Origin: Galbibacter marinus
GTDB taxonomy: Bacteria > Bacteroidota > Bacteroidia > Flavobacteriales > Flavobacteriaceae
Assembly (NCBI RefSeq): GCF_000300875.1
Contig: NZ_AMSG01000010.1
Location: 1 to 64,000, forward strand
DNA: 64,000 bases
Reading direction: 5' to 3'
Each line of letters opens with the position of its first letter. Within the stretch, counting starts at the first letter, position 1. The translations under genes and the position numbers were made by a program. The notes beneath the pieces are model-generated. The model saw only the letters and a program-made list of their open reading frames with translations, did not search any database and was not told the DNA's origin. Positions 18,397 through 26,003 of the stretch are shown here, in pieces.

Positions 18397-18771
18397 ATGA
18401 ACGAGAACGAAAAAGACTTTGACGAAAAGGCAAAAGATTTTGCTAAGAAGACTGGCGAAAGCGCAAAACAATCAGCAAATGAGTTTACAGATGGTATGAA
18501 AGATGCCTTTGGAGGAAGTGATAATAAAAAAGTATTGGCTGGAATACTAGCGATTGTCTTTGGGGCTTTTGGAATTCATAAATTTATTCTGGGCTATAAT
18601 AAAGAGGGTATTATTATGCTGGCCGTCACCTTAATTTTAGGAGGTATTACCTGTGGAATGGGTGCTGGATTAACGATGATAATTGGTTTGATCGAAGGAA
18701 TTATTTACCTCACCAAATCAGATGCAGAATTTTATGCCACTTACCAAATAGGTAGAAAGCCTTGGTTCTAA
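18397..18771 (+). CDS. TM2 domain-containing membrane protein
   Basis: 124 aa. A charged, Lys/Asp/Glu-rich cytosolic head (~1-45) precedes a TM2 domain with two membrane helices (LAGILAIVFGAFGIHKFILG and GIIMLAVTLILGGITCGMG) and the family's short GIHKFxLG turn. A further hydrophobic stretch follows (LTMIIGLIEGIIYL). Function unknown; TM2 proteins are small membrane proteins often tied to stress responses. The stop codon is the first part of a 10-bp hairpin. An ArsR-type regulator follows. Confidence 0.85.
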   Translation: MNENEKDFDEKAKDFAKKTGESAKQSANEFTDGMKDAFGGSDNKKVLAGILAIVFGAFGIHKFILGYNKEGIIMLAVTLILGGITCGMGAGLTMIIGLIEGIIYLTKSDAEFYATYQIGRKPWF

Positions 18772-18795
18772 AGATAGGAGCATAGCTCCTATCTT
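18771..18795 (+). terminator. Hairpin at the end of the TM2 gene
   Basis: AAGATAGGAG, loop CATAG and CTCCTATCTT form a perfect 10-bp stem that begins in the TM2 stop codon. No T-run follows, so termination may be partial. Confidence 0.55.
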
Positions 18796-18874
18796 AGGTG
18801 TATATTAAAGGAATAATGGCAAAGATACGTGACTGCCCCCAAACCACCACTTTGACAACAGATGAATAGAATTT

Positions 18875-19186
18875 ATGGGGTTTACGAAAATTGCAGCTCA
18901 TACAATGGAGCATAACGAACTATCAAAAACGTTTAAAGCCTTGGGGCATCCTGCTCGGATTGCAATTCTACAGTTTATAAGTTCAAATCCGGGCTGTATT
19001 TGCAACGATATGGTTAAGGAAATTGATCTGGCACAGGCAACTATTTCACAGCACCTTGTCGAATTAAGAAAAGTAGCACTAATTAAAAGTTCCCAAAAAG
19101 GGAAGAAGGTTTGTTACACTATTAATATCGACAAGCTCTATGAGGTTAAACAACTTGTTGGCACCTTTTTCCAGGAACAAAACTAA
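18875..19186 (+). CDS. ArsR-family winged-helix transcriptional regulator
   Basis: 103 aa. A single winged-helix domain: KTFKALGHPARIAILQFI (helix 1-2 signature), an HTH with DLAQATISQHLVELRKVALI, and a wing around KGKKVCYTIN. Cysteines lie at CICNDM (~40-43) and VCYT, so metal or redox sensing is possible but not shown. The start MGFTK matches flavobacterial paralogues, better than the internal Met at residue 11. The target is unknown; no metal exporter is adjacent. It ends 17 bp from the convergent acyltransferase gene. Confidence 0.88.
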   Translation: MGFTKIAAHTMEHNELSKTFKALGHPARIAILQFISSNPGCICNDMVKEIDLAQATISQHLVELRKVALIKSSQKGKKVCYTINIDKLYEVKQLVGTFFQEQN

Positions 19187-19203
19187 AGATGTTTAACGCC
19201 TCC

Positions 19204-21027
19204 TTAGGACTCATTGTGATTGTTTTTTAACTCCTCTATATGTTTGCGTTCTAATTCAGCTTGAAATTCTTCCATTACGGGTTTTACCGTACTCTCGGGA
19301 AGATCTGCAATTTTGATATACATCAAACCATCTACTGAATTATTAAATAACGGATCCACGTTAAAGGCTACTACTTTTGCATTTTGCTTAATGTATTTTT
19401 TAATAAGAACAGGTAGTCGAAGACTTCCTGGTTCTACTTCGTCGATTAACCGATCAAATTTATTAAGGTCTGATGCGGTTTCATCAAAGACGAACTCCTT
19501 ATCTGCATCCTTTAGTTTTACTTTAAACTCTTTCTTCGGGCGTACGTACTGTGCTACGTATGGATCCCAATAATGAGATTTCATAAACTCAATCATCAGG
19601 GACTTAGAGAAGTTTGTAAATTGGTTGCTTATACTTACTCCTCCGATGAGATATTTGTGTTCAGGGTGGCGAAGAGTGGTATGTACGATTCCTTTCCATA
19701 GTAGAAATAAAGGCATCGGTTTTTGCTGATAATCACTTACAATAAATGCACGCCCCATCTCTATAGATTCGCTCATCATCCGATAGAGTTCGGGTTCAAA
19801 TTTAAATAGATCTTGGAGGTAGAAACCATCAATCCCGCGAGATTTAAAAATTTCGGATCCCAAGCCCATACGATAGGCACCCACGATAGCCTTCTCTTTA
19901 TTATCCCAAAGGAATAAATGGTGGTAATACAAATCAAATTCGTCCAAATCAATGGCGCGATTAGTCCCTTCACCCACTGCTCTAAATGTGATTTCTCTCA
20001 GGCGACCAATTTCTCTGATGATATTTGGCATCTTTTGAGCGGTAGACAAAAAGACTTCATAATTCTTACTTTGGAATAGGCGCAAATCCTCTTCTCTGAG
20101 TTTGTCGACATCCTGTTCCATAAGAGTTTTATCCACTGGGGTTATAATCTCTTTTGGGGATCTCGGGAATTTTAGGCTTGTAGTTACTTTATCTAGTAAT
20201 CTATCTTGATCATAGGAGTTGGAAAGCATATAGGTTTTCCTTCTAAGAAAATCTGTAAATTCTGGAAGGTTGTCAAATTCCTGTTGAGCTTCCACGCTAA
20301 TAGGTCTACCTATGCGAACTCTAATTACTCGATTTCTCTGATTAAGTAATTCAGAAGGTAACTTAGCGGTCCTTAGCGTGTCACTAAAATTAGACAATCG
20401 GTAAAATAGATTGCTGTTTTTAGCGTGAAAATATATAGGGACAACTGGGACTTCTGCCTTTTTTATAAGTTTCATTGCTGCTGGCTCCCAAGGTTTATCT
20501 ACCACCAGATTACCATCCTTATTGGTAGAAACTTCTCCAGCGGGAAAAATTCCTAATGGATGTCCCTGCTTTAAGTGCGATAAAGCTTGTTTAAATCCAC
20601 TAATACTGCTCTTGGCATCCTTATGTGTTTCAAAAGGATTCACTGGCATGATATAGGGTTTTAAAGGAACAATACGGTGTAGCAAAAAGTTCGCTATAAT
20701 TTTATAGTCACTACGATGCTCTAAAAGTAATTTTAATAGTAGAATTCCATCGATTCCTCCAAGTGGATGATTCGATACCGTAATGTATGCACCATCTTTA
20801 GGGATTCTTTTAAAATCCTCTTCTGGGATTTCAAAATTAATTTCAAACTCCTCGAGAATGGAGTTTAAAAAATGCAAGTCTTGTTTATCCTTGTGTTTAT
20901 CATAGACAGCATTGAGTGTTGATAAATTTAACACCTTCATTAAAAACCATCCACTAAAAGTTCCTAGGACACCTAACTTATCTGCCTTTATAACTTTAGC
21001 GACTTCTTTTGCGCTTACCAATCCCAT
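19204..21027 (-). CDS. Two-domain acyltransferase for aminolipid synthesis (PlsC-like + GNAT N-acyltransferase fusion)
   Basis: 607 aa. The N-terminal half (~1-290) is a glycerophosphate-type O-acyltransferase: NHPLGGID (HX4D, ~86-92), FPAGEVS and a VPIYFHAKN segment. The C-terminal half (~310-590) matches the N-acyl amino acid synthase (OlsB/hemolysin-like GNAT) type, with REITFRAVGEGTNRAID and EFDLYYHHLFLWD. In OlsF-type fusions the two domains make ornithine or glycine lipids: the GNAT part N-acylates the amino acid and the other adds the second acyl chain. Such lipids are known in flavobacteria, so a membrane aminolipid role is likely; the amino acid used is not visible. A -7 motif (21053-21060) lies upstream. 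Confidence 0.87.
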   Translation of the reverse strand: MGLVSAKEVAKVIKADKLGVLGTFSGWFLMKVLNLSTLNAVYDKHKDKQDLHFLNSILEEFEINFEIPEEDFKRIPKDGAYITVSNHPLGGIDGILLLKLLLEHRSDYKIIANFLLHRIVPLKPYIMPVNPFETHKDAKSSISGFKQALSHLKQGHPLGIFPAGEVSTNKDGNLVVDKPWEPAAMKLIKKAEVPVVPIYFHAKNSNLFYRLSNFSDTLRTAKLPSELLNQRNRVIRVRIGRPISVEAQQEFDNLPEFTDFLRRKTYMLSNSYDQDRLLDKVTTSLKFPRSPKEIITPVDKTLMEQDVDKLREEDLRLFQSKNYEVFLSTAQKMPNIIREIGRLREITFRAVGEGTNRAIDLDEFDLYYHHLFLWDNKEKAIVGAYRMGLGSEIFKSRGIDGFYLQDLFKFEPELYRMMSESIEMGRAFIVSDYQQKPMPLFLLWKGIVHTTLRHPEHKYLIGGVSISNQFTNFSKSLMIEFMKSHYWDPYVAQYVRPKKEFKVKLKDADKEFVFDETASDLNKFDRLIDEVEPGSLRLPVLIKKYIKQNAKVVAFNVDPLFNNSVDGLMYIKIADLPESTVKPVMEEFQAELERKHIEELKNNHNES

Positions 21028-21052
21028 TTAGCAATGAATTATCATATACATA

Positions 21053-21060
21053 CAAATATA
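21053..21060 (-). promoter_or_regulatory. -7 promoter motif for the fused acyltransferase
   Basis: On the minus strand TATATTTG matches TAnnTTTG, 26 nt before the ATG at 21027. No -33 TTTG at 19 nt. Confidence 0.4.
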
Positions 21061-21310
21061 GAAAAAGAATGATTGCAGTATTATAGAATCTTAATCTTAT
21101 GTGAACTTTCTGTTTTAATAAATATACTAGGGTCTTTTTGCGACTAAAATCCTTTGTCGTATTAAAGCTGTTTGTAATATAGTATAAAAGTATATCTTAG
21201 AAAATTTTAATTTCCTTCTATTTTGGCTGAATGTCTAATTTAATAAATGTGTATTATCAAAAAAATCTATGGTGAAATTTGATAAAAAGATAACAAATTA
21301 CTATTCTTTC

Positions 21311-21341
21311 TTGTGTGTATTGTTTTTAAATATTACTTTTG
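21311..21341 (+). promoter_or_regulatory. Promoter for the possible RNA/lipoprotein leader
   Basis: TTG at 21311-21313, a 20-nt spacer and TACTTTTG at 21334-21341 fit the Bacteroidota -33/-7 pair. Transcription would start near 21347, giving a leader of about 240 nt before the lipoprotein ATG at 21591. Confidence 0.5.
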
Positions 21342-21346
21342 CCAGC

Positions 21347-21436
21347 CCTTGTAAAATAAGTGGTTACAAGGAAAAATGAGTGGAATCGACAAGTGGTAAA
21401 TATTATCGATGAGCAGCTAAAATCTCACTCTTTTTA
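21347..21436 (+). ncRNA. Candidate small structured RNA or long leader element
   Basis: It starts just after a promoter-like pair. CCTTGTAA (21347-21354) and TTACAAGG (21364-21371) form a perfect 8-bp hairpin with a 9-nt loop. ATCGA/TCGAT make a second short stem. GAGTG (21378-21382) pairs with CACTC (21426-21430), directly followed by TTTTT, as in an intrinsic terminator. AAGTGGT occurs twice. No reading frame is seen. It could be a ~90-nt small RNA or a regulatory leader of the lipoprotein. I could not match it to a known family; the Flavo-1 and Bacteroidota 6S RNA models are the first to test. Confidence 0.35.
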
Positions 21437-21590
21437 ATATTATTTTTAATGGTATCCCCAACTACCCGAACCTTAAAAATTAGGAATTTTATTCGATTCT
21501 AAAAATCGTTCATGTGTAGGTAAAAATCTATTTTGGACCCATGCTTTCTTGTGCTTTATTTTAAACAACAAATAAATAATTTACAAAAAA

Positions 21591-22325
21591 ATGAAAAAGT
21601 TAATTTTAGTCTTAGCTGTGGTAATGGCAGCTTGTAGTTCAGATTCAGATGCCCTTATTGAAGAAGTAGAACTGGGAGTAAAAAATGTTACATTGAATAT
21701 GGATGTATTGATGGCTAGTGAAACAAGACCAATGATGCAACGCAGGGCTACTTGTGATTTTCCAGCATTGTACGAGCATACCATCCCATCATCCTTCAAT
21801 GTGTATTTTATTCCCATAGATGGTTCGGCGGCTACTATTGAACACACTGATGTAGGAATAGGGAAAACAATCTTTGAAGTTCCAGCCAGAAAATACAAAG
21901 TGATTGTGACCAACCACACCACACAAAATGGACGGTGGGAATTACCATTGCATTCCGATGTGTTATACCTTTATGGGGAGAGTGAAGTTGATTTTAGCAT
22001 ATTAGAAAATGTAGATGTAACAGTTACCAATGATTATGCGAGTATTATGGTAGTTAAGAACAAAGCAATTACAAGTGTTCCAGTGTTTGGTGGAGTTGAG
22101 TTATTTGACTTTGGGACTTATTATAACATTTATTATAGAAATGCAGAAGGATTAGGATTAGTCGCTGGAACTTTGCAATTGAATAATTATACTTTGAGTA
22201 GTGAAGTTAGCGTAGGATCTAATGAGGTTCACAGATTTATGATATGCGCTGAAGATGGTTTAAATATTATTTTGGACAGTAATATTCTAACCCAAGTGAA
22301 GGAGACTATTATCGATCGAAATTAA
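21591..22325 (+). CDS. Lipoprotein of unknown function
   Basis: 244 aa. The signal MKKLILVLAVVMAAC has a lipobox with Cys at residue 15, followed by SSDSD (acidic, as in surface-exported Bacteroidota lipoproteins). The mature part is beta-rich (NVTLNMDVLM, VPARKYKVIVTN, DVTVTNDYASIMVV). The pattern resembles fimbrial/DUF4493-type beta-sandwich lipoproteins, but I cannot name the family. It has a long (~240-nt) upstream region with a possible RNA element and a strong hairpin terminator downstream. Confidence 0.75.
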   Translation: MKKLILVLAVVMAACSSDSDALIEEVELGVKNVTLNMDVLMASETRPMMQRRATCDFPALYEHTIPSSFNVYFIPIDGSAATIEHTDVGIGKTIFEVPARKYKVIVTNHTTQNGRWELPLHSDVLYLYGESEVDFSILENVDVTVTNDYASIMVVKNKAITSVPVFGGVELFDFGTYYNIYYRNAEGLGLVAGTLQLNNYTLSSEVSVGSNEVHRFMICAEDGLNIILDSNILTQVKETIIDRN

Positions 22326-22364
22326 TTTGATTTACTGTAACTTTCTTAAAGTCACTAAATTTAT

Positions 22365-22405
22365 AAAGCCTAAATCTGTGGTGTACCCCTACAGATTTAG
22401 GCTTT
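22365..22405 (+). terminator. Bidirectional terminator between convergent genes
   Basis: AAAGCCTAAATCTGT, an 11-nt loop and ACAGATTTAGGCTTT form a perfect 15-bp stem with A/T tails on both sides. It separates the lipoprotein (+) from aspartate kinase (-). Confidence 0.85.
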
Positions 22406-22422
22406 TATAATTATGGTATTTT

Positions 22423-23673
22423 TCACTTGACAACTAGTTGAACAGTTTGTTGTGTTCTTTGTTCAACCAATACTTCCTTTCCATTTTGTAAAGAATTTAT
22501 TGCTTGATCGTTAAAGTGTCTTATGGTATATAGGGATACGTCTTCGTAATGCGATACTTTGAACTTGGATTTTAGGGTGTTTAGCAAATCGTCTAACTTA
22601 TTGAATTTGTTGTCAACGCAAACAGAAAAACTAATTGCAGAATTTTGAATTAGATCAACCTTCATGCGATTATCGCTAAATAATTTAAAGATCTCGCTGA
22701 TGTTTTCTTCCACTATAAAGGAAAAATCTAAGGAAGATAACTTCATAAGTACGAGGTCCTTTTTAACGATAAAACACGGGATTTTAGGAGAGATACTTTC
22801 TCCTTTCATAACTACAGTTCCTTCGGCTGTCGGATTAGCAAATGACTTTACGTGTAGCGGTATTTCTTTTCGTTGTAGGGGCTGTAGTGTCTTTGGATGT
22901 ATTACAGAAGCCCCGTAAAAAGCAAGTTCTATTGCTTCTCTATAGGAGATTTTGTTAAGTAATTCTGCATTTTCAAAATACCTCGGATCTGCATTTAATA
23001 CCCCAGGAACGTCTTTCCAGATTGTAACAGAGTCAGCATTTAGACAATAAGCGAAAATTGCAGCGGTATAATCTGAACCTTCTCTTCCCAAGGTTGTTGT
23101 GAAATTATTGTCATCACTACCTAAGAAACCTTGGGTGACATATAGCTTATTCTTATCTACCTTCTCAGCGATACACTGCTGGGTATGTTCCCAGTCAACA
23201 GTACCCTCACGATAGTTGTCATTGGTTTTTATACAATCTCTCACATCAAGCCAGCTGTTTGTCATTCCGCATTTAGCTAAATATGCGCTAATAATACTAG
23301 TAGAGATGAGTTCACCATAACCTACGACTTGGTCATAAACAAAACTGTATTTTGGAGATTTATTCCACGCTAGAAATCCACGAACTTGCTCGAATAATTC
23401 ATCTAATCGAGCAAAAATTGGATGCTGTTTGGTTTCAAAAAGCTCCAGGGCTATTTTATAGTGATAATCATAAATGGTATCAAAACTTTCTTGAAGTTTA
23501 CCCTTGTCTTCGAAGTAATTCTTTACCACCACTTCCATAGCGTTGGTTGTTTTCCCCATTGCCGATACGACCAAAAGTGTATTCTGATGTCCAACAGTTT
23601 CTAGGACTTTAACTACATTTTGTATTCCAGGTGCATCTTGAACAGAGGCTCCTCCAAATTTGAAAATTCTCAT
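22423..23673 (-). CDS. Aspartate kinase
   Basis: Phosphorylates L-aspartate, the first step to lysine, threonine, methionine and diaminopimelate; cytosolic. 416 aa. Family motifs: KFGGASV at the N-terminus (usually KFGGTSV; Ala replaces Thr), GREGSDYTAAIFAY, and YGASVIHPKTLQPL. The catalytic part ends near residue 290 and is followed by an ACT-type regulatory region, so allosteric inhibition by an end product is likely. It is the single-function form, without a homoserine dehydrogenase domain. Its ATG overlaps the stop of the upstream GNAT gene by 4 nt (ATGA), so the two are translationally coupled. Confidence 0.93.
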   Translation of the reverse strand: MRIFKFGGASVQDAPGIQNVVKVLETVGHQNTLLVVSAMGKTTNAMEVVVKNYFEDKGKLQESFDTIYDYHYKIALELFETKQHPIFARLDELFEQVRGFLAWNKSPKYSFVYDQVVGYGELISTSIISAYLAKCGMTNSWLDVRDCIKTNDNYREGTVDWEHTQQCIAEKVDKNKLYVTQGFLGSDDNNFTTTLGREGSDYTAAIFAYCLNADSVTIWKDVPGVLNADPRYFENAELLNKISYREAIELAFYGASVIHPKTLQPLQRKEIPLHVKSFANPTAEGTVVMKGESISPKIPCFIVKKDLVLMKLSSLDFSFIVEENISEIFKLFSDNRMKVDLIQNSAISFSVCVDNKFNKLDDLLNTLKSKFKVSHYEDVSLYTIRHFNDQAINSLQNGKEVLVEQRTQQTVQLVVK

Positions 23674-24152
23674 GAATTCTTAGCTATAAATTTTTTTATT
23701 CCGTTTTCATCCATTTGAACGGTATCCCAATCACTTAAAACTAACGCACCATTTTTCTTGTAAAATTCGACCGCTGTTTCATTCCAATTAAGAACTACCC
23801 ATTCGATACGTCTCACACCTTGCTTGGATCCATAAGCAATCACCTCTTTAAATAGCGCACTTCCCAATCCTAACCCACGTTTATTACCTCGAACTACCAA
23901 GTCCTCTAAATGAAGTGTTCTTCCTTTCCAAGTGGAATACCGAGGATAGAAAAGAGCAATACCATCTATGTGGCCATCCATTTCTGCAACAAAACATTTA
24001 AATAAAGGATGCTCAGAGAAACCATCTCTTTCCAGATCTTCTTTGGTGATCACTACGGCATCTGCTTCTTTTTCAAACTCAGCCAGTTCCTTAATAAGTT
24101 CAAGAACTTGACTCATATCACTTTTTGTTGCTATGCGAATTGTGTGTTTCAT
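23670..24152 (-). CDS. GNAT family N-acetyltransferase (SSAT-like)
   Basis: 160 aa. Acetyl-CoA loop RGNKRGLGLGSALFKEV (Q/RxxGxG/A type) near residues 90-105. YPRYSTWKGRTLHLEDLVV and NWNETAVEFYKKNGA are typical of the diamine/spermidine acetyltransferase-like subgroup. The substrate is uncertain: polyamines or a related amine are possible. It overlaps the aspartate kinase start by 4 nt and is the first gene of that pair. A -7 motif lies very close to its start, so the mRNA may be nearly leaderless. Confidence 0.85.
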   Translation of the reverse strand: MKHTIRIATKSDMSQVLELIKELAEFEKEADAVVITKEDLERDGFSEHPLFKCFVAEMDGHIDGIALFYPRYSTWKGRTLHLEDLVVRGNKRGLGLGSALFKEVIAYGSKQGVRRIEWVVLNWNETAVEFYKKNGALVLSDWDTVQMDENGIKKFIAKNS

Positions 24153-24160
24153 ATCTGTTA

Positions 24161-24168
24161 CAAATATA
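24161..24168 (-). promoter_or_regulatory. -7 promoter motif for the GNAT/aspartate kinase pair
   Basis: On the minus strand TATATTTG matches TAnnTTTG, with TTTA 19 nt upstream as a weak -33. It lies only 8 nt before the ATG at 24152, implying a very short leader. Confidence 0.4.
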
Positions 24169-24265
24169 ACTTAAAGTTATAATACTATAAAAATGATTTT
24201 TAACGAAAACGTTGTAGTTTCACAAAAATACCGATATTTGTGTGCTGAAAAACTTAAAAAACATC

Positions 24266-25273
24266 ATGACCAAAAAAAATCAAACTCTAGGGGAGTTTAT
24301 TATTGAAAATCAAAAGGCTTTCCCCTATTCTACAGGGGAGTTATCAAAATTAATCAACGCCATTCGTCTGGCGGCAAAGGTAGTTAACTACGAGGTAAAT
24401 AAAGCAGGGCTTGTGGATATTCTCGGCTCAAGCGGAGATATAAATGCGCAAGGAGAGGATCAACAGAAATTGGATGTTCTGGCCAATGAGAAATTTATAC
24501 AATCCTTGACCAATAGAGAAATTGTCTGTGGTATAGCTTCTGAAGAGGAGGATGATTTTGTGGTTATAAATAGCAAGGATAACAATCATCAAAACAAGTA
24601 TGTTGTGCTTTTCGATCCCTTGGACGGTTCAAGTAATATTGATGTAAATGTTTCTGTTGGAACGATCTTTTCAGTCTACCGTAGAATTACCCCTATTGGG
24701 ACCCCGGTGAGTATTGAGGATTTCTTGCAGCCTGGCAGGCAACAAGTTGCTGCTGGTTATGTGGTTTACGGGACCTCAACTATGTTAGTTTATACCACAG
24801 GATTTGGTGTTAATGGGTTTACATTAAACCCCGCTATTGGAACATTCTACTTATCACATCCTAATATGCAGTATCCTAAGGATGGAAGAATCTATTCGGT
24901 CAATGAGGGTAATTATGTTCATTTCCCTGTAGGAGTTAAAAAATATATCAAATACTGTCAAGAGGAAGAGGAGGATCGGCCTTATACCTCTCGATACATA
25001 GGGTCTTTAGTTTCTGATTTTCATAGAAATATGATAAAAGGTGGGATATTTATCTATCCCAAGAGTAGTTTATCAAACAACGGTAAGTTGCGTTTGTTGT
25101 ACGAATGTAACCCAATGGCCTTTATTGCAGAACAAGCAGGAGGAAGAGCAAGCGACGGATATAAGCCCATACTTGATGTGGTGCCCACGGAATTACACCA
25201 GCGAATCCCATTTTTCTGTGGCAGTGAAAACATGGTAGCCAAGGCTGAGGAGTTTATTGCAAAATACAACTAA
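24266..25273 (+). CDS. fbp: Fructose-1,6-bisphosphatase, class I
   Basis: Hydrolyses fructose 1,6-bisphosphate to fructose 6-phosphate, the committed gluconeogenic step; Mg2+-dependent, cytosolic. The signature is [18 protein letters not shown] (metal and substrate loop), with EEEDDF upstream (metal) and the C-terminal [19 protein letters not shown] place the start at ATG 24266 ([11 protein letters not shown]), matching homologues; a GTG at 24242 would add eight residues. The convergent TerB-like gene is 66 bp away behind a hairpin. Confidence 0.95.
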   Translation: MTKKNQTLGEFIIENQKAFPYSTGELSKLINAIRLAAKVVNYEVNKAGLVDILGSSGDINAQGEDQQKLDVLANEKFIQSLTNREIVCGIASEEEDDFVVINSKDNNHQNKYVVLFDPLDGSSNIDVNVSVGTIFSVYRRITPIGTPVSIEDFLQPGRQQVAAGYVVYGTSTMLVYTTGFGVNGFTLNPAIGTFYLSHPNMQYPKDGRIYSVNEGNYVHFPVGVKKYIKYCQEEEEDRPYTSRYIGSLVSDFHRNMIKGGIFIYPKSSLSNNGKLRLLYECNPMAFIAEQAGGRASDGYKPILDVVPTELHQRIPFFCGSENMVAKAEEFIAKYN

Positions 25274-25318
25274 CCACATAAAGAAAATCCGTATTTAAGA
25301 TGCTTTTCTTTAGGTGGT
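25273..25318 (+). terminator. Bidirectional hairpin between fbp and the TerB-like gene
   Basis: ACCACATAAAGAAAA and TTTTCTTTAGGTGGT pair over 15 positions with one mismatch around a 16-nt loop, starting in the fbp stop codon. Confidence 0.65.
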
Positions 25319-25339
25319 CAGAGTATAAAGTTCACCATT

Positions 25340-25774
25340 TTACGCTGGAACAAGATTTCTTATGCCATCTGAAAAGTCATCCAAATCAACACCTTCATGA
25401 ATTAGTTCAAGTGCTTTTTTGGTGAGGTCATTTACAATTTCTGATCGAAATCCAAGGCCAATTGCTAGTCTTCGCATCACGCGCATTTCGTCTTCATCTT
25501 CGATATGATCAACATAGATCATTCGAGCAATGTCGTAAAGACGATCTAATCTAGACTCATAGGATATTGGAGGATTTATCGGGTAAGCGGTAGGGTTCTC
25601 CAATACCTTTGAGTATAACTCCATTGAGATGTCCAGGTTGTCTGCGAGGCGATCCAAAAAGGCTTTTTCCTGAGCATTAATTTCACCATCGGACAAGGCA
25701 ACTCTTACGATTGCTGCAAAATGATCACGGTTTCTCTCTCTAAAACCTGGTGAATATAAATCTGAAATTGACAT
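25340..25774 (-). CDS. TerB-like family protein
   Basis: 144 aa from the ATG at 25774 (MSISDLYSPGFRERN). A longer frame opens at 25816, but the extra 14 residues are not family-like. It is all-helical, of TerB/DjlA-N type: HFAAIVRVALSDGEINAQEK (the acidic SDGEI motif) and a second copy-like segment around IYVDHIEDEDEMRVMRRLA. TerB domains were named from tellurite resistance but act in many envelope and signalling settings; there is no ter operon here. It lies between fbp and dnaE, alone on the minus strand. Confidence 0.8.
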   Translation of the reverse strand: MSISDLYSPGFRERNRDHFAAIVRVALSDGEINAQEKAFLDRLADNLDISMELYSKVLENPTAYPINPPISYESRLDRLYDIARMIYVDHIEDEDEMRVMRRLAIGLGFRSEIVNDLTKKALELIHEGVDLDDFSDGIRNLVPA

Positions 25775-26003
25775 TGATAATAGGTTTATGTGATCGACAA
25801 AGATAATTAAACCCACAAATTAATCTATAATTTTTTGCTGTTTTAAAATCATTAAAAATCAAAGAGTTGTAAGCTTAGCTTTTCAAGAATTTGTCGTTGA
25901 TAACTCTTTTTGGTTTCTGTTTTAAACTCCCTTTAAATTACGTATTTTTAAGCTTTTAAAGTCAATTTGACTAAGATCTTCAATACTAAACAGATAGCGA
26001 TAT

